Below are positions 57,484 to 64,000 of a stretch of 64,000 bases of DNA, in pieces; within the stretch, counting starts at the first letter, position 1; each line of letters starts with the position of its first letter. The notes under the pieces are model-generated. The model had not been told where the DNA came from, ran no database searches, and saw only the letters and a program-made list of their open reading frames with translations. The position numbers and the translations under genes are program-made. The stretch is taken from positions 45,753,065 to 45,817,064 of the forward strand of contig NC_085141.1 of NCBI RefSeq assembly GCF_024139115.2, read 5' to 3'. This DNA is from Armigeres subalbatus. Its lineage: Eukaryota > Arthropoda > Insecta > Diptera > Culicidae.

Positions 57484-57793
57484 CTTATGTTTTTTGTCGT
57501 TCGAGATACGTTTTTAAAAAAAACTAAACAATCGACCTGTCCGCTCGAGTGAAGAAATACGAATGAATTTTATTGTTAACTAATTATTATGGAACCTAGC
57601 TGGGGAATACTTTATGCTGATACTGGCAAGAACCATCAATCATGGGCGTCGGTCGCGGCTCCAATAACACCGGTGCGGAATGTGCAAGGTGTTGGTCTCC
57701 GGTTACGTCCGGTCCAATGTGGCTAGCTTAGAGTTGGACGCTAACAGTTGCCGTTCCAGCAATTTGACTCTGGTTGCATTTACGTCCGTAACT
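57483..57793 (-). repeat. 5' LTR of the errantivirus
   Basis: 311 bp. Differs from the 3' LTR at two positions plus one A in a homopolymer. Confidence 0.95.
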
Positions 57794-57797
57794 CATG
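57794..57797 (+). repeat. Right 4-bp target duplication (CATG) of the errantivirus
   Basis: Matches 50117-50120. Confidence 0.85.
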
Positions 57798-57859
57798 TAC
57801 TGTCACAAAATCGTAGACCCCTCCCCCTTCAGCATGTGCCATCATTTTTGAACGACCCC
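57798..57859. mobile_element. Split MITE, right part
   Basis: Ends in TTTTTGAACGACCCC followed by TTA at 57860-57862. It is the partner of 50038-50120. Confidence 0.8.
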
Positions 57860-57935
57860 TTATCTGTTTATCCGGAAATCCGTTTTCGTGCATTAGCTGC
57901 CATAGCTGGTCCCGATCGATTGTATCATTTGCGGC
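57860..57935 (-). pseudogene. RTE copy A, middle fragment of the reverse transcriptase
   Basis: Minus-strand residues DTIDRDQLWQLMHENGFPDK match the RTE reverse transcriptase between its first catalytic region and the LIKAT motif. They connect in sequence order to 60432-60727 on one side and 49261-50037 on the other. Confidence 0.8.
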
Positions 57936-58714
57936 AGCAGGGACTATGTCCAAGGGCGTTATGACCCCTCCCCACGGCGTCTGCGAGTTGGGGGGCCTAC
58001 CTAGGATGTGGTGGGGTTCGACAGTGGGCTCTGTTAAGCTTCTACAAAAAGCTGCATGTGTCCGCAAGCAGGCTCTATTAATGCGACCATGTGCCGCTCA
58101 AAGCGCACAGGAGCCCAGTGAGTGCCAATTGGCATGGGGAGTGCTGGTTCAGCAGAGAGCGAGTGATCTGCTTGTGTTGAGGCAGGAGTGTTATAGTGCG
58201 TCACCACTATTGTCACCTCGAAGCACGGCAGAAGTTTGAGTATGGACTGTGCATGCCAGAGAAGTGTCGTAGCGTCGTATCGTTGATTGGTTGGTTGATT
58301 GGAGAAGCTGCTTCGGCGGCAGGGTAGTAGTGGGTTGAATCCACACACCCACAGTCAGGCACGGGGAGTGCCTACTGGTAGGTTAGCGCGTGGTCAAGAC
58401 ACGGCAGTGGAGTGTGAGAGTGAGTATCCAAGTAAGTCTCAAATAGTTTTTTTTTTCTAACGAAGGTAGTGGAAATCTGCAACCAGACCCTTGCGGAGGC
58501 GAACCCAGGGAGTGTGGGGAGGGGATCACCACTTCCGACCCACTAAAACCAACCCAAGCAACACCCCTTGTTTCTCACTGAGTAACAACAACTGTGGTGT
58601 GACTTACTAAAGGTCTGACTTATGCACACCGCGTCGTATTTTGACCTCCTTTGTGACACAAAAAGTGCAAGGGGTGGAGCCTATTTGCTACATCTTGCGG
58701 CTACAATGAAAATA

Positions 58715-58795
58715 AAAACACAAAAACCAACCGGGAATCAAATCATGGACCTTGAGATTTGTAACCTTTTACTATAACCATCACACCATCAATTA
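58715..58795 (-). repeat. tRNA-like segment inside the 2.5-kb retroposon
   Basis: On the minus strand GATGGTGTGATGGTTATAG resembles an A-box region and GATTTGATTCCCGG a degraded B-box. Probably the head of an old SINE. Confidence 0.45.
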
Positions 58796-59559
58796 TATTT
58801 GGAGATTCTGCTACAAGTGCACTACATAAACAACAAAGTCATTTGTAACTTCATTGTACCTTATACGGAACATGCAGGGGACTGTCAAAAATAAAATACT
58901 GCTCAGCTGAGCTCAAAGTGTTTTGCAACATATCAGAAACATTGTCGTAACAGCAATGAACCGAAGTGTTATTAATTCTGCAACTTATCTGTTTTTTTCT
59001 GATATGAAACACATCGAATTTTAAACCACCCAAGAAGTCAGATGGGTAGAATATTGCGATGCCACTTAAACGGAAATGAAACTTTGTGTTTTTCTGAAAC
59101 TGGGAAGTGGCTTTAATGTAACTCGATGTATTGCCAATGTCTTCAATACCATTTATTTGGAACAAACACCTATTTCAAAGATGTTGCGTGTGCTGCTTGG
59201 TAACTCCTTCCTCTCCAGTCATTCCCCCGGCCCGCAATTAATCAATACTTCGGGGGATGACTATTGTACATTGCGCCCCCTACATGACGTACATGCAACA
59301 CATTTGTACAATACACACTGGCACCACATGTGCCCCAACACTCTCCTGCCTATGTTGCTCGAGTTACAGCAAGAGAAACTACGGATAACCTGCAGGGGGT
59401 ACCCCATGCTGCCATCTCACAACACAGACAGTCCTCATTCAGTATGGTGTTCACCCCGTCCTGCAACAGGGTGGCACCACTTGTCTACCAAGCCGGAGGC
59501 GACCCTAGGTTGGTGGCTCCTATGCCGCTCCTACCTCAGCTACGAGGCAGACCCTTTCA

Positions 59560-60260
59560 TGTCTCCTATTTCTGAGGTGCCGCAGAAGCATCAACCCCCG
59601 ACACTCCCGACAACACTCCCGACCCCCGACACTGCCAGTCATAGCGAGACTTTCGTGTCCCCTACTTCTGAGGTGCTGCAGGTGCTGCCCCCCGACACTC
59701 CTGCCAGGCCTAGCGAGACTGCATTTAATCCGTCCCTGGCAGCCGGATCACACTACTGCCTAAGCAGTCACTCGGACCATACGTACCATGCGAGTCTAAC
59801 TTGCATGCTCGCTCATACATTCAGTCTCTATCACTTGCACCATTTGTGCACCACTCTCCAGACATTCAGTCACTCACACAGTGGGGTTGTAATACCCCCA
59901 GCTCCCATTTGTATCCACTCTGTGCATCATTTGGGCGTGGAACACCTGGCATGTCACGCGTGCCTAACACTCACCTACCCGGGCTTTTATGCTGCCAATA
60001 GGTCTCGGAAAGGTACTTTGCAGGTAGTGCCCCCTATTGATATTTCGAAGCCCTGGTAGTCCTCCGTCAGTGTGGTGGTTTCCCATCCAACAACGGAGTG
60101 GCACCACTTACCTTACATATCTTCAATTTCTGAGGTGCCGCAGAGGTGCCCTGACACTCCTACCAGGCATAGCGAGACTTCGTGTCCCTAATTCTGAGGT
60201 GCCGCAGAGGTATCTGTCCCTGACACTCCTGCCAGGCCTCACTAGACTTCAGTCATTCTA
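59560..60260 (+). repeat. ~70- to 75-bp tandem repeat, about five units
   Basis: TTTCTGAGGTGC(C/T)GCAG, CCTGACACTCC and CCAGGC(C/A)TAGCGAGACT recur in the same order with unequal spacing. The two middle units are separated by unique sequence at about 59740-60100. Confidence 0.6.
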
Positions 60261-60431
60261 ACACTACCGACCATGCGTACCATGCGAGTCTTACTTAGGG
60301 TTGGAGCCCAAGAAGGGTTTAGTGGGTGAGAGTCCTACACTCCAGTGCACTGCCATGCGGTAGCTTAGCAACTACTACGCGTGTGCTGGGTCAGTGCATA
60401 ATGCATTACACCTTGGAAAAAAAAAATACTA

Positions 60432-60727
60432 ATATGCGGCTTTGAAGTCGAGAAATAGATGATGTGTGGGTACGTTGTATTCGCGGCATTTCTACAATAC
60501 CTTACGTACGGCAAACACCTGATCTGTAGTAGAGTGTTCACCCATAAATCCTGCTTGGTACTACCCCACGAACTCTCTTGCAATTGGTGTTAGTCGGCGG
60601 CATAAAATTTCGGAGAGTACCTTGTAGGCGGCGTTCAGCAATGAGATTGCGCAGTAGTTGCTACAATCCAGCTAATCGCCCTTTTGTAGTTGGGACACAC
60701 GACACCGTCCATTCACTCCAGCGGCAG
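60432..60727 (-). pseudogene. RTE copy A, N-terminal part of the reverse transcriptase
   Basis: Minus-strand residues such as LLNAAYKVLSEILCRRL and HLFLDFKAAY match the start of the RTE reverse transcriptase. They run directly, once the 2.5-kb insert is ignored, into DTIDRDQLW at 57935. Frameshifts and stops are present. At about 60727 it meets the 3' end of RTE copy B, so either copy B inserted here or copy A is truncated. Confidence 0.8.
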
Positions 60728-63700
60728 AACCTTCATTCATTTATTAAGTTAACATCTAAACAGATAACACTGAATAAACAATTTGACGCCACAATGCACG
60801 GTTCGAGGCCGCATCTCTCCATCCTCGGATACGCCCCACGCTCGCCAAGTCGTTTTGCACCTGGTCTGCCCATCTCGCTCGCTGCGCTCCACGCCGTCTC
60901 GTACCTGCCGGATCGGAAGCGAACACCATCTTTGCAGGGTTGCTGTCCGGCATTCTTGCAACATGTCCTGCCCATCGTACCCTTCCGGCTTTAGCTACCT
61001 TCTGGATACTGGGTTCGCCAAAGAGTTGGGCGAGTTCATGGTTCATACTTCGCCGCCACACACCGTCTTCTTGCACACCGCCAAAAATGGTCCTAAGCAC
61101 CCGTTTCTCGAATACTCCGAGTGCTTGCAAGTGCTCCTCGAGCATTGTCCATGTTTCATATCCGTAGAGGACAACCGGTCTTATAAGCGTCTTGTACATG
61201 ACACATTTGGTGCGGTGGAGAATCTTTTTCGACCGCAGTTTCTTCTGGAGCCCGTAGTAGGCCCGACTTCCACAGATGATGCGTCTTCGTATTTCACGAC
61301 TAACGTTGTTGTCAGCCGTTAGCAAGGATCCGAGGTATACGAATTCCTCGACCACCTCGAAGGTATCCCCGTCTATCGTAACACTGCTTCGCAGGCGGGC
61401 CCTGTCGCGCTCGGTTCCGCCCACAAGCATGTACTTTGTCTTTGACGCATTCACCACCAGACCAACTTTTGCTGCTTCACGTTTCAGGCGGGTGTACAGT
61501 TCTGCAACAATGTTCGGCCGACAATGTCCATGTCATCCGCGAAACAAATAAATTGACTGGATCTGTTGAAAGTCGTACCCCGGCTGTTACACCCGGCTCT
61601 CCGCATGACACCTTCTAGCGCAATGTTGAACAACAGGCACGAAAGTCCATCACCTTGTCTTAGTCCCCGGCGCGATTCGAACGAACTGGAGTGTTCGCCC
61701 GAAATCTTCATACAGTTTTGCACACCATCCACCGTTGCTTTGATCAGTCTGGTAAGCTTCCCAGGGAAGCTGTTCTCGTCCATAATTTTCCATAGCTCTA
61801 CGCGGTCTATACTGTCGTATGCCGCCTTGAAATCAATGAACAGATGGTGCGTTGGGACCTGGTATTCACGGCATTTTGAAGAATTTGCCGTACAGTAAAG
61901 ATCTGGTCCGTTGTCGAGCGGCCGTCAACGAAGCCGGCTTGATAACTTCCCACGAACTCATTCACTAATGGTGACAGACGACGGAATATGATCTGGGATA
62001 TCACTTTGTAGGCGGCATTAAGGATGGTGATCGCTCGAAAGTTCTCACACTCCAGTTTGTCGCCTTTCTTGTAGATGGGGCATATAACCCCTTCCTTCCA
62101 CTCCTCCGGTAGCTGTTCGGCTTCCCAGATTCTGACTATCAGTTTGGGCAGGCAAGTGGCAGCTTTTCCGAGCCCATCTTGATGAGCTCAGCTCCGATAT
62201 CATCCTTACCAGCTGCTTTATTGGTCTTTAGCTGTTGAATGGCATCCTTAACTTCCCTCAAGGTGGGGACTGGTTGGCTTCCATCGTCCGCTGAAATGAC
62301 GTAGCCATCTCCTCCGCTGCCTTGACTTTCACTGCCTGTACTCTCAGCGCCATTCAAATGTTCCTCGTAGTGCTGCTTCCACCTTTTGATCACCACACGT
62401 TCGTCCGTCAAGATGCTCCCATCCTTATCCCGGCACATTTCGACTCGCGAGACGAAGCCTTTGCGGGATGCGTTGAGCTTCTGATAGAACTTGCGTGTAT
62501 CTTGAGAACGGCACAGCTGTTCCATCTCCTCGCACTCCGCTTCTTCCAGGCGGCGTGTCTTCTCCTGAAAAAGGCGGGTTTGCTGTCTCCGCTTCCGTCT
62601 ATAACGTTCCACGTTCTGCCGGGTACCTTGCTGCAGCGCGACCGCCCGCGCTGCGTCCTTCTCCTCCAGAATCTGTCTGCACTCTTCGTCGAACCGACGT
62701 TGTTCTCCGCTGCGTCGTTAATGGCTGCTTTGACTGTATTCCAGCAGTCCTCAAGAGGGGCCCCATCGAGCTCACCCTCTTCCGGCAACGCTGCCTCGAG
62801 ATGCTGCGCGTATGCAGTGGCGACATCAGGTTGCTTCAGTCGCTCTAGGTCGTACCGCGGCGGTCGTCGGTACCGAACATTGTTGATGACGGATAGTTTT
62901 GGGCGCAGTTTAACCATCACCAGATAGTGGTCAGAGTCGATGTTAGCGCCACGACATGTCCTGACGTCGATAATGTCGGAGAATTGCCGTCCATCAATCA
63001 GAACGTGGTCGATTTGTGATTCTGTCTGCAGTGGTGATCTCCAGGTGTACCGATACGGGAGGCTGTGTTGGAAGCGTAGGTGCTGCGAATGGCCATATTC
63101 TTGGAGGCGGCGAAATCAATTAGTCGTAGGCCGTTTTCGTTCGTCAGCCGGTGAGCGCTGAACTTCCCAATAGTCGGTCTAAACTCCTCCTCTTGGCTAA
63201 CATGAGCGTTCAAATCTCCTATGATGATTTTGACGTCGTGGCTTGGGCAGCTGTCGTACTCACGTTCCAGCTGCGCGTAGAATGCGTCCTTATCATCATC
63301 AGTGCTTCCGGAGTGTGAGCTATGGACGCTGATTATGCTGAAGTTGAAGAACCGGCCTTTGATCCTCAACCTGCACATTCTTTCATTGATCGCCTTTGCA
63401 TATCGCCGATCACGCGCCTTTGCATATCGCCCATCACTATGAAAGCTGTTCCCAGCTCGTGTGTGTTGCCGCAGCTCTGGTAGATGGTGATTACCTCTAA
63501 ACGTTCGCACCATTGATCCCTTCCAACAAACCTCCTGCAGCGCTATGATGCCGAATCCACGGTCCTTGAGCACATCGGCGAGTATGCGTGTGCTCCCGAT
63601 GAAGTAGAGAGATTTGCAGTTCCACGAACCGAGTTTCCAATCGCCAGTCCCTTTTCGTCGGAGTGGTCTTCGCCGATGGTTCCGGTCCGTACTCTCTTAT

Positions 63701-64000
63701 TGATTATTCGTTGCGTATGTTTTTTTAAAGGCTGGCTTGCAGGGCCTGACACCAAACCCTCCTAAATTTCCGGAGGACCATTCCTCCTTATTCCCGGTGG
63801 ATCATGGTGCACAGTTTCACTTAGAGTCCCTCGCTGGCACTCGGACGATGATCAGCCGCCCCTAACATGGAGAACAGACGCTGTTGTGAGCCGATCCTGA
63901 CATGGAGAACAGACGCTCAGTAAGATTTGCACCTCCGGAGAGGAGCGAATCCCCCCTTCCCTGTCAGCATACGACCATAGTTCCCACCGGGGTTGGTTAC
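60728..64000 (-). mobile_element. RTE-clade (JAM1-like) non-LTR retrotransposon, copy B, runs off the window
   Basis: The 3' end lies near 60728, with an AATAAATGAATGAA-type short-repeat tail on the minus strand. The protein-coding part covers 60756 to about 63660. The 5' leader continues beyond 64000 and contains two near-identical ACATGGAGAACAGACGCT copies (about 63867 and 63901). Endonuclease, reverse transcriptase and C-terminal domain are in the usual RTE order. Confidence 0.9.
60756..63660 (-). pseudogene. RTE copy B polyprotein (endonuclease and reverse transcriptase), frameshifted
   Basis: An apurinic-type endonuclease lies at about 63660-63000. It has WNCKSL, IIALQEVCW and IIGDLNAH motifs, and its frame is open upstream of the first Met at 63573. 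A linker rich in R, E and K follows (62920-62139), then the reverse transcriptase. The latter shows EFVGSYQAGFVDGRSTTDQIF (62004-61807 segment), RRGLRQGDGLSCLLFNIALE and the catalytic FADD (61783-61484 segment). The C-terminal domain ends in RWAGHVARM (61457-60756). At least five small frameshifts separate these parts, one just after FADD near 61505. All conserved residues I can check are kept, so the damage is either recent or due to sequence error. Confidence 0.85.

Larger units (their letters stand above)
50121..57793 (-). mobile_element. Ty3/gypsy errantivirus-like endogenous retrovirus, 7.7 kb
   Basis: The element reads on the minus strand in the order LTR, primer-binding site, gag, pol (protease, reverse transcriptase, RNase H, integrase), env, polypurine tract, LTR. 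The 310- and 311-bp LTRs differ by only two substitutions and one A-run indel, so the insertion is recent. Despite this, all three genes are broken by many small frameshifts. The primer-binding site is complementary to the 3' end of a tRNA-Ser-like tRNA, as in the 17.6/297 group of insect elements. An env gene with a fusion-protein layout places it with the insect errantiviruses. Confidence 0.95.
57936..60431 (+). mobile_element. 2.5-kb poly-A retroposon of unknown family, inserted in RTE copy A
   Basis: Flanked by ATTTGCGGC (57927-57935) and ATATGCGGC (60432-60440), a 9-bp duplication with one mismatch. Removing it rejoins the reverse transcriptase of copy A in order. The plus-strand right end is an A10 run, as in a retroposed or non-LTR element. 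Internally it has a tRNA-like segment on the minus strand (about 58715-58795) and tandem repeats of about 70-75 bp at 59560-60260. These contain TCTGAGGTGCCGCAGAGGT and CCTGCCAGGC. A plus-strand frame of 327 codons (59076-60059) overlaps the repeats. It has no domain I recognise and is not called as a gene. Confidence 0.65.

Noticed and set aside
59076..60059. 327-codon plus-strand frame as a protein gene
   Set aside because: It overlaps tandem repeats inside a retroposon, shows no recognisable domain, and its composition follows the repeat. Not supported as a gene.
60783..61322. Plus-strand frames opposite RTE copy B
   Set aside because: Antisense shadows of the reverse transcriptase C-terminal domain.

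Overview
The window is eukaryotic and looks like a mosquito genome of the Aedes type. No long intact host gene is visible. What fills it is tandem repeats and transposable elements: several copies of a tRNA-derived SINE resembling Feilai, RTE-clade (JAM1-like) non-LTR elements, an env-bearing Ty3/gypsy errantivirus, many MITEs, and simple repeats. The genus assignment rests on recognising these repeat families, not on a database search.

Layout. 1-5600: a 4.7-kb minisatellite of a ~24-bp unit, set inside an AAGACAAG-type purine-rich repeat. 5601-9228: mostly unique DNA containing the best host-gene evidence, a minus-strand first coding exon (7881-7968) that encodes a signal peptide and ends at a GTAAGT splice donor. 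Any further exons would lie to the left, so the minisatellite may be intronic. 9291-15186: a 5.9-kb segment with hAT-like terminal inverted repeats and a perfect 8-bp target duplication. It carries a SINE, a second array of the same 24-bp family and a 515-bp MITE, and it sits inside an older palindromic sequence. 15265-20786: AT-rich DNA with MITE debris. 20795-28894: a second, 8.1-kb hAT-like segment carrying a 5.5-kb satellite whose unit is a small hairpin. 28900-49180: old repeats, SINEs, MITEs, a 150-bp tandem repeat and a LINE relic, plus two weak candidates for 5' untranslated exons.

49181-64000 is a nested retrotransposon cluster. An RTE copy (A, minus strand) is split by a 2.5-kb poly-A retroposon and by a 145-bp MITE with TAA duplications. 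The MITE is split by a 7.7-kb errantivirus with CATG duplications and nearly identical LTRs, and the errantivirus contains a SINE between pol and env. A second RTE copy (B) abuts copy A on its right and runs off the window.

The most notable pattern is that two of the three large tandem arrays are enclosed by hAT-like ends with 8-bp duplications and no visible transposase, as if non-autonomous DNA transposons carry or seed satellite DNA. A caution applies throughout. The young errantivirus and RTE copy B are broken almost entirely by small frameshifts, and the arrays vary mainly by one- to three-base indels in short homopolymers. Some of this may be residual long-read assembly error.
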